Position numbers and translations under genes: made by a program
NCBI RefSeq assembly: GCF_040182365.1
Contig: NZ_CP144460.1
Coordinates: 620,001 to 684,000, forward strand
DNA: 64,000 bases
Direction of reading: 5' to 3'
Source of the DNA: Xanthomonas sp. 10-10
Lineage (GTDB): Bacteria; Pseudomonadota; Gammaproteobacteria; Xanthomonadales; Xanthomonadaceae
Shown here: positions 21,845 to 34,613 of the stretch, piece by piece
Numbering within the stretch: position 1 is the stretch's first letter
How the letters are laid out: every line of letters begins with the position of its first letter
The notes under the pieces: model-generated
Databases searched by the model: none
Seen by the model: only the letters and a program-made list of their open reading frames with translations
What the model was told of the DNA's origin: nothing

Positions 21845-22477
21845 ATGGATGTGTTGTTGGCAGGGGCGACCGGTCTGGTCGGTAAACAGGTCTTGCAGCT
21901 GCTGCTCGCCGATGCGCGCTGCACGGGCGTGGTGGCGTTGACGCGTCGGCCACTGACGCAGATCCACCCCAAGTTGCGTAACCAGGTGATCGACTTCGAG
22001 CGCCTGGAGCACTGGACCGCACCGCGCATGGAGGCGGCCATCTGCGCGCTGGGCAGCACCATGAAGCAGGCCGGCTCGCGCGAGGCGTTTTACCGCGTCG
22101 ACCACGATTACCCCCTGGCGCTGGCGCGTGCTGCCTGCGCGCAAGGTACCTCGGTATTCGTGTTGAATTCGGCGGCCGGCGCCGATGCGCACTCGCGGAT
22201 TTTCTACAACCGCGTCAAGGGCGAACTGGAGCGCGATCTGCGTACCATCGGCTTTCCCTCGCTGACCTTCGTGCGGCCCGGGCTGATCGGCGGCGAGCGC
22301 GAAGAACGCCGCACCGGCGAGCATATCGGCAGCCTGGTGCTGGGCGCGCTTGGCCCGCTGCTGCCACGCCGCTATCGCATCAACCCGGCCGAATGCATCG
22401 CCGCGGCGATGGTGGGCGCCGCGCTGGCGCCGGCGCGTGGGGAGCATAGCGTCGAGGCGGCGGAGTTGGTGGGCTGA
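21845..22477 (+). CDS. NAD(P)-binding oxidoreductase, atypical SDR
   Basis: About 210 residues with an N-terminal Rossmann fold (VLLAGATGLVGKQVLQLLL, GxxGxxG pattern). The middle has SAAGADAHSRIFYNRVKGELE, whose Y-x-x-x-K resembles the SDR catalytic pair, then FVRPGLIGGEREERR. This is the HTATIP2/YbjT-like atypical SDR type, whose substrates are mostly unknown. The start at 21845 is 16 bases after the glgX stop; an upstream in-frame ATG would overlap glgX. Likely the last gene of the glucan transcript, but nothing ties it to sugar metabolism. The palindromic repeat after it may stop transcription. Confidence 0.8.
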   Translation: MDVLLAGATGLVGKQVLQLLLADARCTGVVALTRRPLTQIHPKLRNQVIDFERLEHWTAPRMEAAICALGSTMKQAGSREAFYRVDHDYPLALARAACAQGTSVFVLNSAAGADAHSRIFYNRVKGELERDLRTIGFPSLTFVRPGLIGGEREERRTGEHIGSLVLGALGPLLPRRYRINPAECIAAAMVGAALAPARGEHSVEAAELVG

Positions 22478-22528
22478 CGCGGCGTCGTTGCGAGGCAGTC
22501 GGATAGAGAGTTGGTTGTCCGCCGTTTG

Positions 22529-22596
22529 GTAGGAGCGCGCTGGCGCGCGATGAGGCGTTACCGATACAGCCTCATCGCGCGCCAGCGCGCTCCTAC
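22529..22596. repeat. Perfect 28-bp palindromic hairpin (REP-like)
   Basis: Bases 22529-22556 are the exact reverse complement of 22569-22596, around a 12-base loop. The arm begins GTAGGAGCGCGCTGG. It lies 52 bases after the stop of the upstream oxidoreductase gene. The same GTAGGAGCGC...CTCCTAC outline recurs in the array to the right. It could act as a transcript-end or mRNA-stabilising hairpin, but there is no U-tract. Confidence 0.85.
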
Positions 22597-22666
22597 AGAT
22601 TCAAGTGCGGCAGATGGGCATGCTCTGCCAGCGTATGCAATACGCTTCCCTCGGCGACTGCTCACC

Positions 22667-23440
22667 ATCACAGCCAGCACTTGCGTGTCGTCGCGAGGGC
22701 GTCGGATAGAGGGCCGTGCCCGTTGTATCGTAGGAGCGCGCCCGAGCGCGACGAGGCGTTACCGGTAGAGCCTCGTCGCGCGCAGGCACGCTCCTACAGG
22801 TGTACGGGCAGCGGCATCTTCGCCGGCGCAGCCCGGCCTACACGCCCAACGCCTGCCCTCGATCCACCGTCCGTAGCTGCAGGTTGTCACTGTGCGTCGC
22901 ATGGAGCGCAGGCGCCTGCTGTTCGTAGGAGCGCGCCCGAGCGCGACGAGGCGTTACCGGTAGAGCCTCGTCGCGCGCAGGCACGCTCCTACAGGTGTAC
23001 GGGCAGCGGCATCTTTGCCGTCGCAGCCCGGCCTACACGCCCAACGGTTGCCCGCGATCCACCGTTCGTAGCTGCAGGTTGTCACTGTGCGTCGCATGGA
23101 GCGCAGGCGCCTGCCGTTCGTAGGAGCGCGCCCGAGCGCGACGAGGCGTTACCGGTAGAGCCTCGTCGCGCGCAGGCACGCTCCTACAGGTGTACGGGCA
23201 GCGGCATCTTCGCCGGCGCAGCCGGGCCTACACGCCCAACGATTGCCAGCGATCCACCGTCCGTAGCTGCAGGTTGTCACTGCGCGTCGCATGGAGCGCA
23301 GGTGCCTGCCGTTCGTAGGAGCACGCCCGAGCGCGACGAGGCGTTACCGGTAGAGCCTCGTCGCGCGCAGGCACGCTCCTACAGGTGTACGGGCAGCGGC
23401 ATCTTTGCCGGCGCAGCCCGGCCTACACGCCCAACGCCTG
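22667..23440. repeat. 195-bp tandem array of palindrome plus copies of the SDR gene end
   Basis: Four hairpins with GTAGGAGC...GCTCCTAC arms start at 22730, 22925, 23120 and 23315, exactly 195 bases apart. Between hairpins each unit carries TACACGCCCAAC followed by about 60 bases resembling the last codons of the minus-strand SDR gene (true copy at about 23420-23480). An older partial copy is visible near 22665-22685. The array therefore seems to have grown by tandem duplication of the 3' end of that gene with its downstream hairpin. Identity between units is high, with scattered substitutions. Frames that stay open across the array are a by-product of the 195-base (65-codon) period. Confidence 0.85.
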
Positions 23441-24181
23441 GCCGCCATCAACCGCCAGCACCTGCCCGGTGATCCAGCACGCTTGTGGCGATGCCAGAAA
23501 CAACGCGGCATCGGCAATGTGCTGCACCTGCCCGAATCCGCCGAATGGGATGCTGTCGCGAATGCGTGCATACAGTTCCGGCTCTTCATCGCGGCGGCGT
23601 GCCCATAAGCCTTCGGGGAATTCGATGGAACCCGGTGCGATTGCATTGACGCGGATGCGTTCGCGCGCAAGTTCGGCGGCGAGCGTGGTGGTGTAGTAAT
23701 TGAGCGCCGCCTTTGCGGTGGAATAGGCGATGGCCCGCGGTGTCGGGCGCTGGGCGTTGATCGAGCTGATGTTGAGGATCACCGCTGCATCGCTGCTGCG
23801 CAGATACGGCAGTGCGGCGCGATTGCAGCGCACTGCCGCCATCAGGTCGACCTCCAGCCCCGCCTGCCAGCTGGCGTCGTCGTTGCCGTGCCCGTAGCCG
23901 GATGCGTTGTTGATCACCACGTCCAGGCCACCCAGCGCCTGCGCCGCTGTCTGCACGTACGTCTGGATCTGTGCAGCGTCGGCGAGATCGCAGGGCAGGG
24001 TATGCACCGGCGCGCCGTGGGCTGCCAAGGTCTTAGCCGCCTGCGCCAAGCCATCTGCGTTGCGCGCGCAGATCGACACCCGGGCGCCGCTGTGCACGAA
24101 CGCCTCGGCGATCGCCAGGCCGATGCCGCGGCTACCACCGGCGATCAACACGCGTTGCGCACGGTGTGCAGAAAGAGACAT
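23423..24181 (-). CDS. Short-chain dehydrogenase/reductase
   Basis: About 252 residues of a classical SDR, an NAD(P)H-dependent oxidoreductase of unknown substrate. Cofactor loop IAGGSRGIG near the N-terminus, NNASGYG in the middle, the catalytic Ser in ILNISSINAQRP, Y-x-x-x-K as YSTAKAA, and the C-terminal WITGQVLAVDGG that marks the FabG-like group. The start at 24181 has GAGGAA seven bases upstream; the ATG nine codons earlier has none. The last codons lie inside the tandem repeat array. Transcribed away from the FAD-protein gene. Confidence 0.87.
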   Translation of the reverse strand: MSLSAHRAQRVLIAGGSRGIGLAIAEAFVHSGARVSICARNADGLAQAAKTLAAHGAPVHTLPCDLADAAQIQTYVQTAAQALGGLDVVINNASGYGHGNDDASWQAGLEVDLMAAVRCNRAALPYLRSSDAAVILNISSINAQRPTPRAIAYSTAKAALNYYTTTLAAELARERIRVNAIAPGSIEFPEGLWARRRDEEPELYARIRDSIPFGGFGQVQHIADAALFLASPQACWITGQVLAVDGGQALGV

Positions 24182-24791
<610 letters not shown>

Positions 24792-26201
24792 ATGGAAACC
24801 CATATCACCGTCATCGGCGCCGGCTTCTGCGGCACCGCGCTGGTCCGTGCACTGGCGCAGACGGCCGACGCGCAGGTGCGCATCACCCTGGTCGGCGTCA
24901 CCGAGACCTTCGGCAGCGGCATCGCCTATGGCGCTGCGCGGCCGGAACATCTGCTCAACGTGCGTGCCAAGGATCTGGGCATCGACGCGCAGGCACCCGG
25001 GGCCTTCGCCGATACCCTGCATCTGGGCGAGAGCGGGCGGCTGGAATTCCTGCCGCGCCTTGCCTACGGCGACTATCTCCGCAGCGAGCTGGACGCGGCC
25101 GTCAGCGGTGCGCAGGCATCGGTGATGCGGCTGTCGCAGGAAGCGGTGGCGGTGGAGCGCGCGCGTCGCGGTTTTCGTGTGTTTCTTGCAAACGGCGACG
25201 CCTTCCATAGCGACCGCGTGGTGCTGGCGGTCGGTGCGCTGCAGCCGCAGGCGCTGGCCGGTATCGGCCCGCGTCTGAGCGTGCATGCGCGGTACATCGG
25301 CTGGCCATGGCAGGGCGATGCATTGTCGCGGCTGGGGCCGGACGATGACGTGCTGATCGTGGGCACCGGGTTGACCATGGTGGATGTGGCGTTGACCCTG
25401 CACGCACGCGGGCACCGCGGCCGCATGCTGGCGATTTCGCGCCGTGGATTGGCCCCGCAGGCGCATCTGCGTCAGCCCGGCGCGCCGCTGGAATTGCCGC
25501 CGCATCTGCAGCGCGCGCTCAAGGATGCGGATCTGCGCGGGCTGCTGCGCGGTGTACGACAGCTCAGCGCGGTGGTGGACGATTGGCGTCGCGTGGTGGA
25601 TGCGCTGCGCCCGCATCTGCAGCCGCTGTGGCAGCGGCTGGCGCTGGCGCAGCGTGCACGCTTCCTGCGGCATCTGCGCCCCTATTGGGAAGTGGCGCGG
25701 CATCGGGTCGCGCCGGGTGCGGCCGAGCACTTGCAGCAGTTGCAGGCTTCCGGCCAATTGCAGATCGTCGCGGCGCGGCTGCTGCGTGCGCGCTGGGTAC
25801 CCGATGGCGTGGAGGCGGTGATCCGTCCGCGTGCGGCTGCCGATGCGCAGACGCAACGCTTCGATGCGGTGATCCGCGCTACCGGTCTGGACACCGATAT
25901 CGACCGTACCAGCGATCCACTGATTGCCGGTATGCGCGAAGCCGGCCTGTTGCGCGCCGATCCGCTGGGCCTGGGGGTGGACACCGATGCGCAACTGCGC
26001 GTGCGCGATGGCGCGGGGCAGGTCGTGCAGGGGCTGTATTGCGTGGGTCCGTTATTGCGTGGGCGCTATTGGGAAATCACCGCGGTGCCGGAGTTGCGCG
26101 TGGCCACGCGTGCATTGGCCGAGCGCTTGTTGTTGGGCGCGATGCCGGCGTTACAGCCAGAGCCGGAGCCACTGCCGAGGGAGGTAAATGCGCGCTTGTA
26201 G
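24792..26201 (+). CDS. FAD/NAD(P)-binding protein
   Basis: About 469 residues with an N-terminal dinucleotide-binding fold (ITVIGAGFCGTALV, G-x-G-x-x-G) and the family segment FGSGIAYGAARPEHLLNV that marks the FAD-NAD(P)-binding group related to HI0933/lysine-hydroxylase-like proteins. A second nucleotide site follows (DDVLIVGTGLTMVDVAL, around 200). The C-terminus closes the fold with VIRATGLDTDID and GLYCVGPLLRGRYWEITA. The substrate is unknown. The ATG at 24792 follows GGGGAG with seven-base spacing. No partner gene is adjacent, so a monocistronic unit is likely. Confidence 0.8.
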   Translation: METHITVIGAGFCGTALVRALAQTADAQVRITLVGVTETFGSGIAYGAARPEHLLNVRAKDLGIDAQAPGAFADTLHLGESGRLEFLPRLAYGDYLRSELDAAVSGAQASVMRLSQEAVAVERARRGFRVFLANGDAFHSDRVVLAVGALQPQALAGIGPRLSVHARYIGWPWQGDALSRLGPDDDVLIVGTGLTMVDVALTLHARGHRGRMLAISRRGLAPQAHLRQPGAPLELPPHLQRALKDADLRGLLRGVRQLSAVVDDWRRVVDALRPHLQPLWQRLALAQRARFLRHLRPYWEVARHRVAPGAAEHLQQLQASGQLQIVAARLLRARWVPDGVEAVIRPRAAADAQTQRFDAVIRATGLDTDIDRTSDPLIAGMREAGLLRADPLGLGVDTDAQLRVRDGAGQVVQGLYCVGPLLRGRYWEITAVPELRVATRALAERLLLGAMPALQPEPEPLPREVNARL

Positions 26202-26695
26202 GTGGCCTTACCCTCACCCTGATTCCTCTCCCGACGGCAGAGCGGCTCTGCATCCTTCTCCCATCGGGACAAGGTGGCGCGTCAGCGCCGGATGAGGGGA
26301 CGCGCGCAGCCTCGTGCAGCTGGACGAGGCGAACAGCTGCGCTTCTTGCCGTCATCCCAATTCCTCTGCCGACGGGAGAGGGGCCTTGTCGCGCCTTCCA
26401 TCGGGAACCCGAGTTTGGTTGGTGCGAGCTCCTCACTGCGCAGGAGTAAGCTCCTTGCGTGATGCTCCCAACGTCTGCCGTTAGCAACAAGCACGTTCGA
26501 TCGCCCATCAGCAGCCTCTGCGCGCGCAGGCATAGCCCGCATCCCGCAATCTCGCCTCGACTTCGCCAAGCAGCGCAATCATGCAGCGTGATGCGTAGCG
26601 CATTGCACCGGTGCAGACAGGACTAGGTCATGTTGATCGGACTGGGCTGATTACAGTCCAGACCGCTTCATTCCCTCGTCTGCCTGGAGTCTGCC
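26202..26695. repeat. Degenerate palindromic intergenic repeats
   Basis: About 490 bases before the first VirK-like gene. Bases 26208-26460 consist of decayed copies of the CCTCTCCCGACGG / GGGAGAGG type repeat seen elsewhere in this window (for example 40954 and 49926). No gene is convincing. The promoter for the VirK-like genes should lie in 26560-26690. Confidence 0.6.
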
Positions 26696-27127
26696 ATGCC
26701 CCGTCTTGCTCCCGCTGCCTTGCTCGCCACGCTGTGCGCCTGCACGCTGCCCGCCTGGGCCAGCGAATCGCTCAATACCCGCGCCGAAGTGCTTGCAGCC
26801 CTGGAATCCGGTTACGACGTCAGCCTGACCACCGACCTTGGCCGCTGCACACCCGAACAAGGCACGCCGGTCACGCAGACCCGTGGCGGCCGCCATATCG
26901 ATGCCTATCGCATCACCGAGGACGGCACCGCCGCGTTCTCCGGCTCGCATTTCACCGTGGCCAACGATGGCAAGCCGATCCAGCAGTTCATGCGTTATCA
27001 GCTGCGCCCGGATGGCAGCGTGCGTTTCACCACCTACATGTACGACCTGCCGGGACTGCAGCAACGCGGGCCGGTGCTGGCGTATCAATGCACGATCAAT
27101 CAAGGCATCCGCTTCCACGCCGATTGA
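26696..27127 (+). CDS. VirK family periplasmic/secreted protein, copy 1
   Basis: A 143-residue protein with a cleavable signal peptide (ends LPAWA, before SESLNTRAEV). The mature domain resembles the VirK family, first named from Agrobacterium; its molecular role is unknown. Two cysteines (DLGRCTPE and LAYQCTIN) probably form a disulfide. Closely similar to the next gene, with the same TTYMYDLP, QQRGP, LAYQC and GIRFHA blocks. Size is normal for the family. No operon partners apart from its paralogue. Confidence 0.8.
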   Translation: MPRLAPAALLATLCACTLPAWASESLNTRAEVLAALESGYDVSLTTDLGRCTPEQGTPVTQTRGGRHIDAYRITEDGTAAFSGSHFTVANDGKPIQQFMRYQLRPDGSVRFTTYMYDLPGLQQRGPVLAYQCTINQGIRFHAD

Positions 27128-27261
27128 GTGCATTGCACCGTGACGACTGCGGACTGCAGCAGCGCCATCGCGTGCACTGCAGCCTGCAGTGGTTGCAACT
27201 GTTTCAACTCGCGAATGCTGCAATTCACATATCCCGCCACTGACTTGTCGAGGAAACCCGC

Positions 27262-27699
27262 ATGCCGTCACATCCAGGCTTTTCACTCGTTGTCGCCGCG
27301 CTATGCAGCGCGGCGCTGCCTGCGTTCGCCACCGAATCGTTGAGCAGCCAGGCCAGCTTGATCGATGCGCTGGAAGCGGGGCGCGCGGTTGCGGTGTCGG
27401 TGGATCTGTCGCGCTGCACGGCCGAGGCGGGGACCGCATCCAGCCAGAGCCGCGGCGGCGTGCGCATCGGTGCGTACCGGTTGACCGCCGATGGAACGCT
27501 GGCGTTTTCCGATACGCAGTTCATTGCCGCCAGCAGCGATGGCCGGCCTTTCCAGCAGTTCCAGCGCTATCAGGTTGGCGCGGACAACCGGGTGCGGTTG
27601 ACCACCTACATGTACGACCTGCCGAGCCTGCAGCAACGCGGGCCATTGCTGGCGTATCAATGCGCGATCGATCGAGGCATTCGATTCCACGCGCACTAG
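27262..27699 (+). CDS. VirK family periplasmic/secreted protein, copy 2
   Basis: A 145-residue paralogue of the preceding gene, separated from it by 134 bases. A signal peptide ends near LPAFA. The mature part keeps both cysteines (DLSRCTAE, LAYQCAID) and the conserved end GIRFHAH, while the N-terminal third has diverged. A small palindrome (CACTGCAG-C-CTGCAGTG) lies in the gap between the copies, and the second gene has its own upstream region, so separate expression is possible. Function unknown. Confidence 0.8.
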   Translation: MPSHPGFSLVVAALCSAALPAFATESLSSQASLIDALEAGRAVAVSVDLSRCTAEAGTASSQSRGGVRIGAYRLTADGTLAFSDTQFIAASSDGRPFQQFQRYQVGADNRVRLTTYMYDLPSLQQRGPLLAYQCAIDRGIRFHAH

Positions 27700-27967
27700 A
27701 GCGCCGATACGGTGCGCGATGCCACGCTAGCGGTGGCATCGCATCGCTCACGCGACAGCATCAACACCGATGCGGCCTGGCCAGGGGCGCACATTCGCAG
27801 AATGCAGGCAATGCATAGCCACCATCAGCACCAATGCTGCGCCGAGCACACGGAGTTCTCACCGGGGAAGCGCATGGGGTGCGTCTAACGCGAGCGAACC
27901 GCGCGTGCCGATGTCATGCAATGGCCGCGGTCGGCGATTGCATGGCCGCATCTTGTCTGTGTCGACG

Positions 27968-29440
27968 TTACCGCGGTGACGACTGTTGCACCGCAACCGC
28001 GGCGGCATTGGAGTGCCAGCCACCGCCCAGCGCCTTGAAGGCGGCCACCGCACTGCGCGCCGCGTCCGTGCGCGCCTGCACCTGTGCATCGGACGCGCGC
28101 AGCAGCGTGTCGTCGGCATTCAACACTTCGATCAGGCTCACCGTGCCTTTCTCATAGGCCAGGGCCGATGCGCCACGCGCCTTGCCGAGTGCATCCACTC
28201 CCTGTGACAGCACCGCTGCCTGCTGCTCGCGCTTGACCAGCGCGGTGAACGCATTTTCGACATCCTCGGTGGCGCGCAACACGGCCAGGCGATACGCCGC
28301 CAGTTGTTCGGCCTCCTGACCCTTGGCCTGGGCGATCTGCGCATTGATGCGGCCGAAGTCGAACAGCCGCCAGCGCAGCCCCAGCACACCGGACGACTGC
28401 GCGGCATTGCCGGTGAACAGGTTGCCGCCGGAGATGGCCGTGGCGCTGCCGAGCAGGCCGCTGAGCGAGAACTTGGGGTAGTACTCGGACATCGCCACGC
28501 CGATGCGCGCATTGGACGCAGCCAGGCGGCGCTCGGCCACGATCAGGTCGGGACGTCGGCGCAGCAGGTCGGCCGGCGAGCCGCTGTCGGCGATCTGCGG
28601 TGCAAGCGGAATCGGCTTGCTGGCGGCCAGTTCCGCTCGGTGCGTGCCGGGCGGCATACCCAACATCACGTCCAGGGCGTTCATCGCCGCGACTAGGCCA
28701 CTTTCGATGCCGGGCACCGACGCCTGCGCCTGCGCAAGCGCGCCTTGCGCCTGGTGGAGTTGCAGCTCGGGCGCCAGTCCCTTGCCATGCAGCAGCGTCA
28801 CCATCGACACCAGCCCCTGCTGGGTGGCGACCTGGCGCTGCGCCACCTCCAGCCGCCCCTGCAGGCCGCGGATGCTGATGTAGATATCGGCGGTCTGCGC
28901 CGCCACCGCCAGGCGGGTGGCGGCGGCACCGGCTTCGCTGGCCTGGTAATCGGCCAGCGCGGCCTGGCGCCCGCGACGCAGGCCGCCGAACAGGTCAAGT
29001 TCCCAGCTCGCGCCCAGGTTGGCCTCGTAGAGCGTCGCGTAGCGGTCGAAGTTGGGCGTGCTGCTGATCACCTGGCCGAGCGGCGTTTCCAGCGACTGGT
29101 AGGCGCGGGTCGCGTTGCCGCTGATGTTGCCCGAAGGCAGCAGCGCGGCGGTGGCGGCGGTCAGCCCGGCGCGGGCCTGGGTGACGCGTGCGGTGGCCTG
29201 GGCCAGGTCGAGATTCTGCGCCAGTGCGGCGGTGACATAGCGGCTCAGGTCCGGGTCGTTGAAGCCGTTCCACCAGGTGGCCAGATCCGCCCGCGCGGTT
29301 GCCTGCCGTTCAGCGACTTCCGCCTGGCCGATGTAGTGGTCCGGCAACGGCGCGTCCGGGCGGGCGTAGTTGGGGCCGACCGCGCAGCCTGCGGCCAGGC
29401 TGGAGGCAATGAGCGCTGCAAGGGTGCGGAGTGACGGCAT
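27968..29440 (-). CDS. RND efflux outer-membrane factor (OprM/NodT-type lipoprotein)
   Basis: Outer-membrane exit channel of a tripartite drug/metabolite pump. The 490 residues begin with a lipoprotein signal ending LAAGC (Cys19) and CAVGPNYARPDAPLP, the standard start of the family. Two repeated outer-membrane-efflux domains follow, with alanine/glutamine-rich helices (ALAQAQASVP, AQGALAQ). It ends VAAFKALGGGW, also typical. It is divergent from the TetR gene, and the matching adaptor and pump genes lie beyond that regulator. The split arrangement with the same repeat in both gaps suggests joint control. Confidence 0.9.
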   Translation of the reverse strand: MPSLRTLAALIASSLAAGCAVGPNYARPDAPLPDHYIGQAEVAERQATARADLATWWNGFNDPDLSRYVTAALAQNLDLAQATARVTQARAGLTAATAALLPSGNISGNATRAYQSLETPLGQVISSTPNFDRYATLYEANLGASWELDLFGGLRRGRQAALADYQASEAGAAATRLAVAAQTADIYISIRGLQGRLEVAQRQVATQQGLVSMVTLLHGKGLAPELQLHQAQGALAQAQASVPGIESGLVAAMNALDVMLGMPPGTHRAELAASKPIPLAPQIADSGSPADLLRRRPDLIVAERRLAASNARIGVAMSEYYPKFSLSGLLGSATAISGGNLFTGNAAQSSGVLGLRWRLFDFGRINAQIAQAKGQEAEQLAAYRLAVLRATEDVENAFTALVKREQQAAVLSQGVDALGKARGASALAYEKGTVSLIEVLNADDTLLRASDAQVQARTDAARSAVAAFKALGGGWHSNAAAVAVQQSSPR

Positions 29441-29468
29441 GACGAAACCAGAGTGGCGGAGATGTTGA

Positions 29469-29492
29469 GTGACTTTAATACGAAATGGTCAC
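29469..29492. promoter_or_regulatory. Inverted repeat GTGAC-N14-GTCAC, candidate TetR operator 1
   Basis: Located between the outer-membrane-factor gene and the TetR gene. The arms GTGAC and GTCAC are separated by 14 bases. The same arms and spacing recur at 30157-30180 on the other side of the regulator. A dimeric TetR protein would fit such a site, which is placed to control both divergent promoters. Confidence 0.55.
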
Positions 29493-29529
29493 TTTTGTAA
29501 GTCGGGGGCGACGGCGCTAAGCTGTCGAA

Positions 29530-30147
29530 ATGAATAACGCATCCAGCTACCCCGTTTCAGGCCGAGGTCCGGTCGATCATGACGTGCGCGACCAGATCGT
29601 CGTTGCCGCCACCGACCACTTCAGCCGCTATGGCTATGAGAAGACATCCGTTTCGGACCTGGCCAAGGCGATCGGGTTCTCCAAGGCCTACATCTACAAG
29701 TTCTTCGAGTCCAAGCAGGCCATCGGCGAGTCGATCTGTACCAACTGCATGCGCCAGATCGAGACCGAGGTCTGCGCCGCGATGGACGAAACCGACCAGG
29801 CGCCTGAGAAAATCCGTAGACTTTTCAAGGTGATGACCGAAGCCAGCCTGCGCTTGTGCTTCCAGGATCGCAAGCTCTACGAAATTGCCGCATCGGCAGC
29901 AAGCGAGCGCTGGCAATCGGTCATCGCCTACGAGGTCCGCATGCAGAAACTGGTGCACGATGTGCTGCAGCAGGGCCGCCTCAATGGCGATTTCGAGCGC
30001 AAGACGCCGCTGGACGAGGCCGCCCAGGCCGTCTACGCGGTACTGCGCCCGTACATGAATCCGGCAATGCTGCAATACAGCCTGGAGCACATCGAAGAGA
30101 TGCCTGCGCTGTTGTCGGGCTTGGTCCTGCGCAGCCTGTCACCCTAA
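29530..30147 (+). CDS. TetR-family transcriptional regulator
   Basis: A 205-residue regulator, probably a repressor of the surrounding RND system. The N-terminal TetR helix-turn-helix is clear (FSRYGYEKTSVSDLAKAIGF followed by SKAYIYKFFESKQAIGESI, about 30-75). The C-terminal ligand-binding part is helical and includes ALRPYMNPAML. It lies between the outer-membrane factor (divergent) and the adaptor/pump genes (same direction, 77 bases on). The twin inverted repeats in its two flanking gaps are natural operator candidates. The inducer cannot be read from the sequence. Confidence 0.88.
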   Translation: MNNASSYPVSGRGPVDHDVRDQIVVAATDHFSRYGYEKTSVSDLAKAIGFSKAYIYKFFESKQAIGESICTNCMRQIETEVCAAMDETDQAPEKIRRLFKVMTEASLRLCFQDRKLYEIAASAASERWQSVIAYEVRMQKLVHDVLQQGRLNGDFERKTPLDEAAQAVYAVLRPYMNPAMLQYSLEHIEEMPALLSGLVLRSLSP

Positions 30148-30156
30148 AAGTTGTTT

Positions 30157-30180
30157 GTGACTATTGACTGATTTGGTCAC
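30157..30180. promoter_or_regulatory. Inverted repeat GTGAC-N14-GTCAC, candidate TetR operator 2
   Basis: Lies in the short gap between the TetR gene and the RND adaptor gene, 45 bases before the adaptor start. The arms and 14-base spacer are the same as in the site at 29469-29492; the symmetry extends one or two bases further here (TTGTGAC / GTCACAA). Confidence 0.55.
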
Positions 30181-30224
30181 AAGTCCCAGGATGCGAGCCT
30201 TCATCAGATCGCTTCGGGATTCCC

Positions 30225-31369
30225 ATGCTTCGGCGCCGCGTCGTTACCCCCCTCGTCCTGTCTGTCCTGCCGCTGGCACTGGTTGCCTGCGGCGGAAAGG
30301 CGCAGCCTGATCCACGCACCGCCACCCCGCTGGTCCGGGTGGCCACGGTGGGCGATGCCAGCTCGGCGGCGCGCAGTTTCTCCGGCACCGTCGCGGCGCG
30401 GGTGCAGAGCGACCTGGGCTTCCGCGTCGCCGGCAAGGTGTCCGAGCGGCTGGTCGACGCCGGCCAGCGCGTCAAACGTGGCCAGCCGTTGCTGCGCATC
30501 GACCCGGTGGATCTGCAACTGGCCGCGCGTGCGCAGCAGGACGCGGTGGCCGCTGCCCGCGCCCGTGCCCTGCAGACCACCGAAGATGAAGCCCGTTATC
30601 GCGACCTGCGCGGCACCGGCGCCATTTCCGCCTCGGCCTACGACCAGATCAAGGCGGCGGCCGATGCGGCCAAGGCGCAGCTGAGCGCCGCCCAGGCGCA
30701 GGCCGATGTCGCGCGCAATGCCAATCGCTATACCGACCTGCTGGCCGATGCCGACGGCGTGGTGATGGAAACTCTGGTCGAGCCGGGCCAGGTCGTCGCA
30801 GCTGGCCAGCCGGTGGTACGCCTGGCGCATGCCGGGCCGCGCGAGGCGGTGATCCAGTTGCCGGAAACCCTGCGCCCGCAGGTCGGCTCGGTGGCCCAGG
30901 CCATCTTGTTCGGCAACGCCGCGGTCAGCGTGCCGGCCACCTTGCGCCAGCTGTCCGAAAGCGCCGACCGGCTGACCCGCACCTTCGAGGCGCGCTACGT
31001 GCTCGACGGTGCGCTCGCGCAGGCGCCGTTGGGAACGACGGTGAGCATCCGCATTCCCGATGGCACCGCTGCCGGCACGCAGGCCGGGCTGCAGGTGCCG
31101 CTGGCCGCGCTGTTCGACGCCGGCAAGGGGCCGGGCGTGTGGGTGATTGCCGGCAATCCGGCCAAGGTGCGTTGGTGGCCGGTGACGGTGCTGGGCCTGG
31201 ATGACGACCACGCCAATGTCGCCGGCAAGCTGGCGCGGGGCGAGCGCATCGTGGCGCTGGGGGCGCACCTGTTGCGCGACGGCGAGCAGGTGCGCGTCGC
31301 CACCACGATCGCGCCCGCCAATGGCAGCGCGACCGGCGCCAGGACCGCGACCGCGGCAGGAGCGCAGCC

Positions 31370-31373
<4 letters not shown>
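30225..31373 (+). CDS. RND efflux periplasmic adaptor (membrane fusion protein)
   Basis: A 382-residue inner-membrane-anchored lipoprotein (lipobox LVAC, Cys22) linking pump to outer-membrane channel. The HlyD/AcrA-type layout is visible: a lipoyl-like half (RVQSDLGFRVAGKVSERLVD, then AGQRVKRGQPLLRID), an alanine-rich hairpin (AAAKAQLSAAQAQADVARN region), the second lipoyl half (DADGVVMETLVEPGQVVAAG) and a beta-barrel. The stop overlaps the pump start by four bases. Probably controlled by the TetR gene upstream. Confidence 0.91.
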
Positions 31374-34486
<3,113 letters not shown>

Positions 34487-34613
34487 GTGCCAACGGCGAC
34501 GGCGGCCATGCTGCCGTCGCCGGGCGGTGTCGCGCACCCGGCGTCTTCGCGTTCGATCCACGCGCAGCCACATCGGCTGCGGCCGCTCTCCTCTCACAGA
34601 TAAGGGAACCACC

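Noticed and set aside
22725-23440. Regular array that could be taken for a CRISPR
   Set aside because: The period is 195 bases, the spacers are near-identical to each other, and the repeats are long palindromes sharing sequence with the adjacent gene end. No cas gene is near.
22681-23472. Plus-strand open frame of 263 codons across the tandem repeats
   Set aside because: It is open only because the repeat unit is a multiple of three; the protein would be a repeat translation with no start signal.
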